Source: Hanleya hanleyi
Lineage: Eukaryota > Mollusca > Polyplacophora > Lepidopleurida > Hanleyidae
Assembly: GCA_036873755.1 (NCBI GenBank)
Contig: JAVTVY010020285.1
Location: 1 to 64,000, forward strand
DNA length: 64,000 nucleotides
Direction: 5' to 3'
The position numbers and the translations under genes are program-made. Shown here piece after piece: positions 20,333 through 31,850 of this stretch (the stretch's first letter is position 1; each line of letters begins with the position of its first letter). The notes under the pieces are model-generated. The model did not search any database and was not told where the DNA came from. It worked only from the letters and a program-made list of their open reading frames with translations.

Positions 20333-20940
20333 CCCCCCCCCCCCTATATATTTTCGCTTTCGCTAAGGCTAGAGGGCTGAAACTTACCACACTATATCTT
20401 TGAGTCAAGATCTACAAGAAAATGTAAAAAAATCCAAGACGGCCGCCTTGATGACGTCACTGTGACGTCATTTTCAAAAAGAGCGTTTTTGGACGATTTT
20501 TCGGTCAGAATTTTCGATTTTTTTATTTTTGTTTTTTCTTCGCAAAAACTTCATGATAAATTAGTAAAAAAAATAATCTGATATGAAATGAAATAGATTT
20601 TACCCACTTTTTCACACAGAAAAGCAAATATTTTGAAGAAATATGACGAAAAAAAATCACTTTTCTGGTACCTCACACGGCCGCCATTTTGAATTTACCC
20701 ATGATCCCCTGCTTCGGGGGTCATGCAAATAGGCTCAGAATGACCCCAATATAATAATCTAAAAAGTCACGGAGGTTCAGCTCTCATTTTTTTGCCGTTC
20801 CGGAGATATAAGAATAAAACCAACAGGGGGGGGGGAGGTACCCCCTCCCCCAGGACAGGTACAGCCTGGGGAGTTATAATAGGTTTAAAATGACACCAAT
20901 ATGATTAACTACAACGGCACGGACTGTCAGCTGTCAAGTT
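20333..20940 (+). repeat. Dispersed CRE-containing repeat, copy a
   Basis: It starts after poly(C). It holds GAGGGCTGAAACTTACCACAC, GATGACGTCACTGTGACGTCA, a T-rich part and TGCCGTTCCGGA, ending in poly(G). A partial second copy (AAAATGACACCAATATGAT) lies at 20885-20940. Related copies are at 23142-23500 (+), 50075-50435 (-) and 59715-60060 (-). Confidence 0.8.
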
Positions 20941-20949
20941 TTCAAGAGA

Positions 20950-21186
20950 ATGGTCAACTTAGTCCCATTCATCCAGTCTTTGAAGATATCATGGATAAGA
21001 CGCCTCATATTGAAAAACCAAAAATGGAAGCAATTATTCGACATGGACAGCTATGACAAACTCTGCAATATGGGATCAGATTATACTAACGTTATTATAC
21101 AAAAAGTAAACAACCCCTTCTGGAAAGATGCGTTAAAAGCTTGGGGGGGTTCTTCAGAGAAAAATTACAAAAAGACGGACTATTGA
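20950..21186 (+). pseudogene. LINE ORF2 fragment, upstream frame
   Basis: The first frame of the truncated LINE (LKISWIRRLIL, FWKDALKAW) resembles the region after the RT domain in L1/Tx1-like ORF2 proteins. It ends where a frameshift in the G7 run (about 21143-21149) moves the coding sequence to the next frame. It is not a functional start. Confidence 0.65.
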
Positions 21187-22087
21187 TTTGTTTAATGAAC
21201 CAATTTGGTATAACTCCAACTTCAAGCAGCCAACATACTTCATTGGAAGCTGGTATGAAAAAAAAATACGATATCTAAGAGACTTAATAGACGTGAACGG
21301 AAATGTTATAAAATTTCCCGAATTGATGCGCATATACAACATTAGAGGTACATTCCTCGATTACAATAGACTTATCAAAAATATACCAATAGGATGGATT
21401 GATCAAATAAAAAACGATTTCTCCAATATTCAAAGGGAATCTCCCTTAATCACTATTTACCTTCAAACATTGGCAAGGCAACAAAAAGGGTGTAGATACT
21501 TCTATGATGTCTTGAATTTCGAAATGCTAGGTCCTCAAAAGTTAACGGAAAAATGGGAGGGATATTTCAATACGGGAATACACTGGGCAAATGCACACTC
21601 ATCGATCTTCCACTGTACTGAATACACGAGATTGAGGGACTTTCAGTACAAAATTATACACAGAATAGTGGCAACAAAGTCCTTTTTAAATAAAATTAGA
21701 TATGTAAACGATGATATATGTGAATACTGTGGAGAAAATGTGGAAACCTTGGAACACTTGTTTATAGAATGCTCGATTGTTAAAACACTTTGGACAGATT
21801 TAGAAAAATGGCTAAAAGAAACAGCTAAGATGAGTGGACGCATTGATCCTCATAAAATAATAGTAGGTTGGGGCAAAGATCAATGTGCACTGAATACATT
21901 GATGATGTTAACAAAGAAATATATATTTAACAATAAAGCTGAGAAGACTGGTCTCCACATGAAACCTCTCATCAATATTTTCTATAACCATTACAAAGCA
22001 GAAAGATATATCGCCAATACATCAAATGCGATTGATAAATTCAGAAAAAGATGGTGTTTGTTTGAAATCTATTTTGAAAATATGTAA
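21182..22087 (+). CDS. LINE ORF2 C-terminal region with CCHC knuckle
   Basis: About 300 residues, open to TAA at 22087, without a native start: the frame is entered by a frameshift from 20950-21186. It holds the zinc-binding segment typical of non-LTR ORF2 C-termini: ICEYC (C178, C181, numbered from 21188), then H190 and C195 in EHLFIEC. The last 60 residues (LTKKYIFNNK, ERYIANTSNAIDKFRKRW) match in pattern the minus-strand frame at 49299-49509 (ITKQYMYSCK, EKYISQMQNTQDKFQRKW). It is dead as a retrotransposon because the RT and endonuclease are missing. Confidence 0.75.
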   Translation: MDLFNEPIWYNSNFKQPTYFIGSWYEKKIRYLRDLIDVNGNVIKFPELMRIYNIRGTFLDYNRLIKNIPIGWIDQIKNDFSNIQRESPLITIYLQTLARQQKGCRYFYDVLNFEMLGPQKLTEKWEGYFNTGIHWANAHSSIFHCTEYTRLRDFQYKIIHRIVATKSFLNKIRYVNDDICEYCGENVETLEHLFIECSIVKTLWTDLEKWLKETAKMSGRIDPHKIIVGWGKDQCALNTLMMLTKKYIFNNKAEKTGLHMKPLINIFYNHYKAERYIANTSNAIDKFRKRWCLFEIYFENM

Positions 22088-22633
22088 GAGCTGTTGCAAT
22101 GTATAAAAGGAGTGACTTAGTGCGAAGTGAATGTAGTGAGAAAGGTGTATACTTCGAAATTATTACAATTATAAAATAGTTAATAAAATAGCTATCCAAT
22201 ATTGGTCTACTGGCCATGCCATATTCATATGCATACACTTATGTGTATGGGTGTGTGTATGTGTATATGTATGTATGTGTGTATGTGTATTTATATATAT
22301 ATATACATATATATGTGTGTAGTGTGTAGGTGTATTTGTGTATGTATATATATGTGCGTATGTATATGCATGTGTGTGTGCACATGTGTGTATGTAGGTG
22401 TAAATATGTTTATATATGCACGGAAAAACTGTCTTTGTGTATGGCAGAATATATATGTATCAATGTAGTTGGATGGTATAGAGGTTATATAATTTGTCTA
22501 TATTATGGTATTATTTGAATACAATGTTGTATGAATGTGTGTTATGAATATATAGGAAAAAAATAAAAATATTTATAAAAAAAAAAAAAAAAAATGTTTT
22601 TGTCCTTTCCCACTATGGAAACAGTTGGGGAAA

Positions 22634-22825
22634 GCGTGTTTGTCAATTGGGTTGTTTTTTCTAGGGTATTTTTCTGATTGTTTTAATAAGGAGATTTTCT
22701 TTTTATCTAAAAAGGCAAGTGAAGGGAAATGCGTGTTTGTCAATTGGGTCGTTTCTAGGGTATTTTTCTGATCGTTTTAATAAGGAGATTTTCTTCCTAT
22801 CTAAAAAAAGCAAGTGAAGTAAAGA
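22634..22825. repeat. 97-bp tandem duplication
   Basis: GCGTGTTTGTCAATTGGG begins at 22634 and at 22731; the following TAGGGTATTTTTCTGAT and AAGGAGATTTTCTT are repeated in both. Confidence 0.9.
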
Positions 22826-23141
22826 GGTACTATGGATATTTGTGAAAATAAAAAGGGATAACACGAAATGGTGAAGACAGGGATAAGACTACTTCATTTA
22901 GAGTGACAAAGGGTTCATATTTGAATAATATGTATTGTTATTATTGAGAATGCAGATTAAGTATATAGATTTTGAAAGAATAAAAAAAATTCACGGATAA
23001 AAACAAAACTTTTGTCCTTCCAACAGACCAACAGACCCCTCACCCCCCCCCCCCTCCCCCAAAAACACACACTCCAGGCCAGGCAGCGCTAAAACTATGA
23101 ACGCCTACACAAATGACACCACTAATTATTTTTCTTACACC

Positions 23142-23500
23142 TAGAACTAGGGGGCTGACACTTACCACACTATACCCTTCGGTCAAGCTCTACCAGAAAA
23201 TGTTTTTAAAAAACAAGATGGCCGCTTTGATGACGTCACAGTGACGTCATTATCAAAAACGGCATTTTGGGGTCGATTTTTCGGTCAGATTTTCCGAATT
23301 TTTCATTTATGCAATTTCTCCCCAAAAACTGCATGATAAATTACTAAAAATTAATGTGATGTGAAATAAAAAAGTTTTTCCCACTTTTCATCGCGGAAAA
23401 GCAGAAATAGTGTTATGCAAATAGGCTCAAAATTACCCCAATATGATAAACTATAAAGTCATTGAGTTTCAGCTCTCTATTTCTTGCCGTTCCGGACACA
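23142..23500 (+). repeat. Dispersed CRE-containing repeat, copy b
   Basis: Matches copy a from GGGCTGACACTTACCACAC through GATGACGTCACAGTGACGTCA to TTGCCGTTCCGGA, and ends in poly(G) of about 18. Preceded by poly(C). Confidence 0.8.
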
Positions 23501-23569
23501 GGGCAGGAAGTTTGGGGGGGGGGGGGGGGGACAAGGCCAGGTAGGGTTAACTACCACTGCGTGATCACT

Positions 23570-24395
23570 GGACCGCCACTGACTGAAAGGAGATGACTGA
23601 GCTTTAATTTGGTGTGTCGCGCTACATACAGGGATATGCCTAGTCAGATGGTTTAATTGTTTTCCTCGTACTGTCTGGTCATGTCTGAATGTATACCGTG
23701 TTTTCTTCGCACCATCTTATCATCGTACCATCGTACCATCGCATCATCGTACCATCGTACTATCGTATCATCGTGCCATCGTGCCATCGAACCTTGTTGC
23801 CATCGTACCATCGTGCCATCGTCTTCTTGTACACATGCGCACAGAAATTTCGTAATCTTCCGGTTTTTTGGTGAACACTAGTAGTATATGAAGGTGATCT
23901 TTGGGCCAGTTGACCTAATTTCGCAGAAGTTGCTATAGTTCCGGCAAAGGCCAATTCAGGAGTGTACCCGGCGATGTATTCTTCCGCTGTATTCATTCGC
24001 GGTGATGTGGTCTTATCCGGCGGTGATGCGTTCACGGTTCAAAAATACCCTAATATACATACTTGGTTGAAATATTCACATAAACATAAATACGAGTCTA
24101 TCATCAGTGCCATCCCAGATTCGAGCGTTTCGTGTCCAGTATCTCGCCGCACTTTCAAAACAAATTGCTTTGGGATTTTTTTTCTTTTAACGTCGATCAT
24201 GCTGGCATCTGGACGCAAGGACGACAACTCTGACAGGGTGGAAACTCTGCCGGTCCAATTTCGGATTATCTCCCCTGATTCGAACATTTCTAATATGTCC
24301 TCCAGTTACTTCAATGTTAAAATCTCCGGCCATGTCCATTGACGTCATGTTCGGGTCAAAGGTCACGCCTTTTGATTAATAGGCCTTCAGTTCAT
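23570..24395 (+). mobile_element. ATCGTACC-minisatellite element, copy 2
   Basis: It has the minisatellite at about 23700-23825. The segment 24190-24395 (ending TTGATTAATAGGCCTTCAG) is repeated inverted at 32456-32640. 23960-24035 carries the CGGTGATGCG motif also found at 34.98 and 60.96 kb. Confidence 0.65.
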
Positions 24396-24429
24396 TTACA
24401 TCTCCGGAAATGCATCTTTGGGGTAAGAG

Positions 24430-25300
24430 TACTGGGATGGTCATTTTTTTTCTCTGTCTCACCCTGTGGAAGACGATGGTGGGGTCTCGTGGCCATGGGG
24501 TTACTTTCGTTGAAAAGTTTTCACTGCGCATGCGTGGTCACAGTGAGGATATTGGCGCGCATGCCCAGACAGGAAGTTGTGGGAAAAGAGCATTTTTCCT
24601 TGAGGCTTTTAATAAGGGGTTTTCTCTGTCTCACCCTGTAGAAGACGATGGTAGTGGTCTCGTGACCATGGGTAGCTTTCGCTGACAAGTTCTCACTGCG
24701 CATGCGTGGTCACAGTCAGTTGGGGTGGACATTTTGGGATCGTGGTGGACCACTATTGGTCCGAATGGGTCGTGGGAGGTGTCATAGTGAAGCAGTCGTA
24801 AGGGAACATCCGACTGGATGGGCGGGTCGTGAAAGTAAGGCTATGGCGCGCATGCGCAGAGAATTATGGGGAAAAGGGCATTGGAATAGACGTTTTGGGG
24901 TGGAGATGGACCAATATTGGTGTGAATTGATCGTGTGAGGTATCGGTTTGAAACACTCATGGGGAGCATCCGACTGTTCAGGTATGTAGCGAAAGTAGAG
25001 CTATAGTGAGCACACGCAGGCAAGGAGTTGTGGGAAAAGGGCATTTGAATGGACGTTTGGGGTCGAGATGGCCCAATATTGGTCCGAATGGGTCGTGCGG
25101 GGTATCCAAGTGAAGAGCTTCTCGAGGTCGATCATGTCATGGGTGGGTGCATGTAAAACTACACGGACTACTACCTAAAATATGGAAGACTTCTATCAAG
25201 CAGGTCTAGATGGGCTAGTGTCGGTTCCCAGCGGATCGTGGCCTTCCGAGAGGTGCCCGAGGGATAGTGGGCACATGTATAAATTGTCACAGAAAATTCA
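24430..25300 (+). repeat. Plus-oriented GCGCATGCGC/GTGTCAAAGTGAAG array
   Basis: Units of about 165-170 bp. CTCTGTCTCACCCTGT occurs at about 24455 and 24623. GGTCCGAATGGGTCGTG-type units start at about 24725, 24893 and 25052. It precedes the zinc-finger pseudogene; the inverted partner array follows it at 25880-26400. Confidence 0.75.
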
Positions 25301-25302
25301 AC

Positions 25303-25498
25303 GCCTGAATCACGAAAACAGTCATGGCGATCTATGAACAGTATGGACTGCTACAGTTTGAAATGAAAGTCGACCCCACGCACAGTTCCATCATGAAGAT
25401 CTAGCGTCTCTCGGAAGAGGATATGGGGCTGTCACGCATCGAGGCCCTGCATAATGCGATCAAAATGCGCGAATCCTGGCCTGTCAGACGACGATTAG
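25303..25498 (+). pseudogene. Zinc-finger gene relic (C-terminal part)
   Basis: It aligns with the last third of the 16694 gene (ATGGCGATCTATGAACAGTA, GACCCCACGCACAG, ATCATGAAG). It carries an in-frame TAG at 25402-25404 and a deletion before the tail, of which CTGTCAGACGACGATTAG remains. The 5' half, including the finger, is absent. The 3' UTR with hairpin is retained. Confidence 0.85.
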
Positions 25499-25665
25499 AG
25501 CAAACGGATCAGAGCAAACATGGCCGAAGATTGAACTTTCTGAAATGCCGGCTTCTGATCGGACAAAAGCAGCATAGAATATAAATAATGGGGAAAAACG
25601 AATATGACAGATCCATCGACAAACGGCGTTTTCTGTTTGGACAACAGCATACTTGAATTGTAACA

Positions 25666-25696
25666 GTATCCAACGCGGCTCTCTCAGCTTGGATAT
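25666..25696 (+). other. Conserved 3' UTR stem-loop, copy 3, with paired change
   Basis: GTATCCAA (25666-25673) pairs with TTGGATAT (25689-25696). Relative to copies 1 and 2 a C:G pair has become T:A, keeping the stem. AATAAA follows at 25714-25719. Confidence 0.6.
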
Positions 25697-25879
25697 GAAG
25701 TAACATTTGTGGAAATAAACTATATGAAAACTTGTGAACAAGTTGATATTTCTTTCATCTGTCTGCTAGGACTACGGCATTGAGGCGTTAAGATAAAGCG
25801 GTAAGGCGTTGAGAGATAGGCGTTAAGGCGTTAAGATATGCGGTAAGGCGTTGCGTCGGATTTCCGTTGTCTCGCTGCA

Positions 25880-26400
25880 GGTATTGCTATGCATATAACC
25901 TTGAAGTGTTTGGGGCATAGTCAGCACCTCCGAAACATGACAACCTCTCCCCAAACGCGCTCCTTTGGACTTTCGTATCTCCCCTTTCTCTACTGCTTCC
26001 CGTGTGCACAGGCGCATATCACTCCCAGTCTCCACGACTGCTTGATTAGTATACCTCACACGACCCATTCGGACCAATATTGGCCCATCTCGACCCCAAA
26101 ACGCCAATTCCAATGCCCTTTTCCAACAATTCCTTGTCTGTGCATGCTGGCGATAACCCTACTTTCACAACACACTCATTCAGTTTGATGTTCCCCCATG
26201 TTCCCCCACATTCACACCTCACACGATCCATTCGGACCAACATTGATCCATCGCGACTCAAAAACGTTCATTCCAATGAACTTTTTCCACTGCGTATGCG
26301 CGCCATAGCCTTACTTTCACCATTCCTCAATCCAGTCGGATGCTCCCCACGAGTGTTTCACTATGCCACCTCACACGGTCCATTCCAAACACACAGCGGC
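25880..26400 (-). repeat. Minus-oriented GCGCATGCGC-type array
   Basis: It contains inverted units (CACACGACCCATTCGGACC, GACCCCAAAACG) matching 24720-25130. With that block it encloses the pseudogene in an inverted pair. Confidence 0.75.
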
Positions 26401-26529
26401 CTTCTCGGGCCCAAGCTGCAGATGAATAGACACGAATTTACGCTTTTAGTACTATTAGGTCTTCTCGGGTCCTTTGCCTTTGCTAATTAGTTAATCAGGT
26501 GATAGTAGGCGGAGGGAATCGAGTGAATA

Positions 26530-27105
26530 CAGAGCCATAGTTTATCTCCTCTCCCAGTCAACCTAATAAACAACATTAACGAGTCCCTGTGCTGAAAGTC
26601 ATCTCAATCTTTCAACGGTACATAACGGCGGGTACTTAAATATATATAGCACGATGGTACGATGGCACGATTGTACGAAGGTACTATGATACGATGGTGC
26701 GGTGGCAGGATGAGACGATGGTGCGATGGCACGCTGGTACGATGACACGATGATAAGATGGCACGATGGTACGATGGCACGATAAAATGACGGTGCGTAT
26801 TCAAGCATAACACGACAGTACAATGAAAACAATCAAATTATTTGATCAGTCCTGGTGTAGTCTGGCGTGAAGGCCTCAATGTCACCGGACACCAAATTAA
26901 AGCTCTGTCCGTCAGTCATATTCCCCTATCCAGTTGTTGTTGCAGTGATCATATGTCATCAATACATGCAACTTCATTTATGAATGAACTTCGTGTGTAA
27001 AGAATAATTTTACCTTTTCTGTGATTCGAGATTCTATCTTCCAAACGTTGATTTGCATTTATCTGTGTGTGTGTTGTTTTTCTTGCTCTTAATTGGCGCT
27101 GTATT
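26530..27105 (-). mobile_element. ATCGTACC-minisatellite element, copy 3 (inverted)
   Basis: Inverted equivalent of about 19300-19900, including GCGCCAATTAAG at its outer end and the minisatellite at 26650-26790. Confidence 0.75.
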
Positions 27106-27284
27106 TAGGAAATATGTAATAATTTGCATCCAGAATTGAGTGTTGTGGTGGTGGGGTCGGTGGCGTGAGCTTGGGGGAGGGGGGTGGGGGGGGGGGGTGG
27201 AAGGGTGTAAGTAGTAGACGAGTCCTGCTGTGGGTGGACCAATCAGAATTGAGAACGAAAGTGACGTCATCGTATGACGTAATT

Positions 27285-27860
27285 AGGGCGTGGTCGTCAG
27301 AAACCGGTAAAACCGGTTTAACCGATCGTAAGAAACCGTTCAAACCGGTTTAACCTGTCGTAAGAAACCGGTTAAACCGGTTTTGTGACGTAATTAGGGC
27401 GTGGTCGTAAGAAACCGGTCAAATCGGTTTCTTAAAACCGGTAAAACCGATTTAACTGGTCGTAAGAAACCGGTAAAACCGGTTTAACAGGTCGTAAGAA
27501 ACCGGTTTAAATTATGCAACAGTGTGACGTAATTAGGGCGTGGTTGTAAGAAACCGGTTTAACCGGTTTCTTAAAACCGGTAAAACCGGTTTAACTGGTC
27601 GTAAGAAACCGGTTAAACCGGTTTTGTGACGTAATTAGGGCGTGGTCGTAAGAAACCGGTTTAACTGGTCGTAAGAAACCGGTTAAACCGGTTTTGTGAG
27701 GTAATTAGGGTGTGGTCGTAAGAAACCGGTTTAACTGGTCGTAAGAAACCGGTTAAACCGGTTTTGTGAGGTAATTAGGGTGTGGTCGTAAGAAACCGGT
27801 CAAACCGGTTTAACCTGTCGCAAGAAACCGGTAAAACCAGTTTAACCGGTTTGAATAGGG
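27285..27860. repeat. AAACCGGTTT tandem array, left arm
   Basis: Units of about 70 bp combine GACGTAATTAGGGCGTGGTC, GTAAGAAACCGGTTTAAC and GTAAGAAACCGGTTAAACCG. Imperfect; the palindromic core is ACCGGT. Confidence 0.9.
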
Positions 27861-29144
27861 CGGTATGGTGTCTATTTTTAGCAGTAATGTCTATTTTTAG
27901 CTGTTCCTTTGTTAGCTAACAATAAAAACATCACGGGACAACATTGAGTTGATGGGCCACGAAATCCGAAGGTGGAAGCGGCCCTTAAATTACAATTTCA
28001 ATCAATCAAAAAAAAAGTTCAGTGGTCATATGCCTCTCACGCACGAAGGTGCGTTCTTACGTATTGGGTCGATCTCCTGTCACGGTATACAATGGATGAC
28101 GAGAAAACATTTGACGAAGGTAAGTTCGCATTATCAATCATTCCTTTGAGAACAAGCGGCTCGTTTCTTAAAAGATCTATTGGTCGAATCATAGCGTATG
28201 TTGAGAGAAGGTCTTTCATATACTATAGACTGACACAACCCAATGTATTAGAGCAAATGTCGTGTATAGTTAGCTAACTGTGCGAGTTAAATTGTGTGCC
28301 TCGATTGTCACAGCCGACCGCGCATCTATTGTCCTTCTCACTGGTCCATTGCACTTTAGCGAACGGTCTGCTTTGATACGCGCCGATGTACACGAAAATG
28401 ATATTCTTTCTTTCTTGAATTTTCTTAGTCTAAAATAGTTCGATAATCTAGGTTTATTATTTGTTAGGCCTTAAATATATATGGGAGAATTTTTCTGTTA
28501 AATACTGTACGGTTGTACATACCGACGGTATAGTTTATTCAACCCCTTTTAATACATGTATAGCTAAATGACCGTGCACGTTAAATTATGTGCCTCGGAT
28601 TGTCACAGCCGACCGCACATCTATTGTCATTCTCTGTGCGCACCGGTCCATTAAGTTCAAATAGGGATGTATTATGCGTCGCTATTGACATCAATACCAT
28701 TCAAAAGACCTTTATTCGGTGCCCCTAGCATTGTCTCTGCACACGGGAGAAAATTAAACTATGTTGTCGTGTATTAAAATAGGCCAACTGTTAGCTATGC
28801 ATCTGTCTCTCTGGCCGAGTTACTGCGAGAATAAAAGAAACGTTTAACACTCTTTCTATCGCAATTATTTCAAGAAATTCGATAAACACGTATAACATAA
28901 TTTGACAAAAACAAAGATAAATTTTTACCGTATTGGCGTCGCTAAAATTATGGCCTCTCGATCGAACGTGTTATTTACCCCCGACAACTTACACTATTGT
29001 GCAAGTCACCAACACACTAGCATTGTTTTGCAAGTCACCAACACTCTAGCATTGTTTTACAATACAATACAGTAAACACACACGGTGAGCATTGGGAATG
29101 ATCGGTCACGATATGATGACTATCTGTATCGTGTTCCGACGAAG

Positions 29145-29480
29145 CGTAGCGTCCGCAAAAGCGCCCGCAAGCGCCCGCAACGCCCGCAAAAACGCCCGCA
29201 ACGCCAGCAAAAACGCCCGCAGCGCCCGCAAAAACACCCGCAACACCCGCAAAAGCGCCCGCAACGCCCACAAGCGGCCGTTTTGACGCCCTTCAATATC
29301 TGAGAGAAAGAGAGCGATCAGTATATTCACAAGTTTTCATATATTTTATTATCCCGCAAAAGCGCCCGCAACGCCCGCAAAAACGCCCGCAACGCCCGTA
29401 AAAACGCCCGCAGCGCCCGTAAAAACGCCCGCAACGCCCGAAACGCCCGCAAAAGCGCCCGCAACGCCCGCAAGCGGCCG
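29145..29480. repeat. GCGCCCGCAA tandem arrays, left inner
   Basis: Two blocks (29145-29280 and 29355-29480) of CGCCCGCAAAAACGCCCGCA, separated by TATCTGAGAGAAAGA...TATTTTATTATCCC. Open frames here (Arg/Pro/Gln-rich or Ala/Gly-rich) are repeat translations. Confidence 0.9.
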
Positions 29481-29589
29481 TTTCGACGCCCTTCGATATC
29501 TGAGAGAAAGACAGAGATCAGTATATTCACTAGTTTTCATATATTTTATTATCCCACAGAAGCGCCCGCTATCGCCCGTTTCAACGCCC

Positions 29590-30000
29590 TTCGATATCTG
29601 ATAAAAGCGGGCGTTTTTGCGGGCGTTGCGGGCGTTTTTGCGGGCGCTTGCGGGCGTTGCGGGCGCTTTTGCGGGATAATAAAATATATGAAAACTTGTG
29701 AATATGATGATGTCTCTCTTTCTCTCAGATATCGAAGGGCGTTGAAACGGGCGCTTGCGGGCGTTGCGGGCGTTTTTTCGGGCGCTTGCGCGCGCTTTAG
29801 CGGGCGCTTTTGCGTGATAATAAAATATATGAAAACTTGTGAATATGCTGATCTCTCTCTCTTTCTCTCAGATATCGAAGGGCGTCAAAACGGCCGCTTG
29901 CGGGCGTTGCGGGCGCTTTTGCGGGCGTTGCGGGCGTTTTTGCGGGCGTTGCGGGCGTTTTTGCGGCGTTGCGGGCGCTTGCGGGCGCTTTTTGCGGGCG
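29590..30000. repeat. GCGGGCGTTTTTGCGG arrays, right inner
   Basis: Inverted counterpart of the left inner arrays, with the same spacer (ATAATAAAATATATGAAAAC) at about 29685 and 29820. Confidence 0.9.
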
Positions 30001-31239
30001 CTAGGCTTCTTGCCGGAACACGATACAGACTACGTCACTCAGGATCGTGACCAGATCATTCCCAATGCTCACCGTGTGTGTTTACTGTATTGTATTGTAA
30101 AACAATGCTGGAAGTGTTGGTGACTTGCAAACAATGCTGGTGTGTTGGTGACACTAGTGTAGTTGTCGGGGGTAAAACACGTTCGTCGAGAGGCCATGAG
30201 TAGCGATGTCGCCAAATACGCGAAAAAATTTAATCTTTGTTTTTGTCAAGCCCGCTGTTATGCGAATTTCTTGAGCTCTTTGAAAATTGCGATAGAAAGA
30301 GTGTTAAACGTTTCTTTTATTCTCGCAGTAACGGCCGCCAGAGAGACAGATGCATAGCTAACAGGTTGGCCTATTTTAATGCACGACAACATAGTTTAAT
30401 TTTCCCGTGCAGAAGACAATGCTAGGGCACTGAATAAGGTTTTTTGAATGGTATTGATGTCAATAGCGACGCATAATACATCCTATTTGAACTTAATGGA
30501 CCGGTGCGCACAGAGAATGACAATGATGTGCGGTCGGCTTTGGCGCTGTGACAACTCTAGGCACATAATTTAACGTGCACGATCATTTAGCTATGTATTA
30601 AAAGGGTTGTTATGCCGTCGACATGTACAACCGTACAGTATTTAACAGAAATTCTCCCATATATGTTTAGGCCTAACAAGCAATAAACCTAGATTAATGA
30701 GCATTTTAGACTAAAGAAAATTCAGAAAAGAAGAATATCATTTCGTGCATCGGCGCGTATCAAAAAGCAGCCGTTCGCTAAAGTGCAATGGACCAGTGAG
30801 AGGACAATGCGATGCGCGGTCGGCTGTCAGAGGCACACAATTTAACTCGCACAGTTAGCTAACGGCATTTGCTCTAATACATTGGGTTGTGTCAGTCTAT
30901 AGTATATGAAAAGACCTTCTCTCAACATACGCTATGATTCGACCAATAGTCTTTTTTAGTACGAGCCGCTTTTAAGTTCTCAAAGGAATGATTGATAACG
31001 AGTCAAATGTTTTCTCGTCATCCATTGTAACAGGACAGGAGATCGACCCAATACGTAAGAACGCACCTTCGTGCGTGGATGTGCATATGACCACTGAACT
31101 TTTTTTTTGATTGATTGAATTGTAATTTAAGGGCCGCTTCCACCTGGATTTCGTGCCCATCAACTCAATGTTGTCGTGATGTTTTTGTTAGCCAACAAAG
31201 AACAGCTAAAAATAGCATTACTGCTAAAAATAGACACAA

Positions 31240-31850
31240 TACCGCCTATTTAAACCGGTTAAACTGGGTTTTTACGACAGGTTTCTTACATCACAAAAAC
31301 CGGTATAACCGGTTTCTTACGACCAGTTACCACACTACCTCGCAAAGCCGGTTTGACCGGTTTCTTTACGACCACGCCCTAATTACGTCGCAAAACCGGT
31401 TTAACCGGTTTCCTTACGATTCAGTTAAACCGGTTTCTTTTGACGGACCGGTTTCTTACGACCACGCCCTAATTACGTCACAAAACCGGTTTGACCAGTT
31501 TCTTACAACCTGTTAAACCGGTTTAACCGGTTTCTTACGACCACGCCCTAATTACGTCACAAAACCGGTATAACCGGTTTCTTAAGACCAATTCGGCCGG
31601 TTTCTTACGACCCGCACCCTAATTACACTCACAAAACCGGTTAAACCGGTTTCTTACGACCACGCCTAATTACGTCACAACACCGGTTTGACCAGTTTCT
31701 TACGACCAGTTAAACCGGTTTGACCGGTTTCTTACGACCACGCCCTAATTACGTCACAAAACCGCTTTAACCGGTTTCTTACGACAGGTTAAACCGGTTT
31801 AACCGGTTTCTTACGACCGGTTAAACCGGTTTTACCGGTTTCTGACGACC
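31240..31850. repeat. AAACCGGTTT tandem array, right arm
   Basis: Inverted counterpart of 27285-27860. Confidence 0.9.

Larger units (their letters stand above)
20945..22592 (+). mobile_element. 5'-truncated LINE with poly(A) tail
   Basis: It contains the C-terminal part of an ORF2, a 3' UTR with a TG/TA-rich microsatellite (22230-22420) and a terminal poly(A) tail (about 22575-22592). No RT catalytic motif remains. Its C-terminus resembles that of the LINE fragment at 48743-49509. No target duplication was confirmed. Confidence 0.85.

Noticed and set aside
22202..22518. Cys/Met/Val-rich frames in TG/TA repeats
   Set aside because: Microsatellite in the LINE 3' UTR.
27285..27860. Regularly spaced palindromic repeats resembling a CRISPR array
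   Set aside because: Spacers are repeats of each other, there are no cas genes, the context is eukaryotic, and the array is mirrored in the other arm of a transposon.
27949..28277. Small frames in the non-repetitive arm of the palindrome
   Set aside because: The mirrored arm (about 30970-31250) disrupts them with indels, so there is no sign of coding constraint.
29035..30123. Arg/Pro/Gln-rich, Ala/Gly/Val-rich and Leu/Arg-rich open frames on both strands
   Set aside because: They are six-frame translations of the CGCCCGCAA/GCGGGCGTT arrays inside the palindromic element; composition follows the repeat, not a protein.
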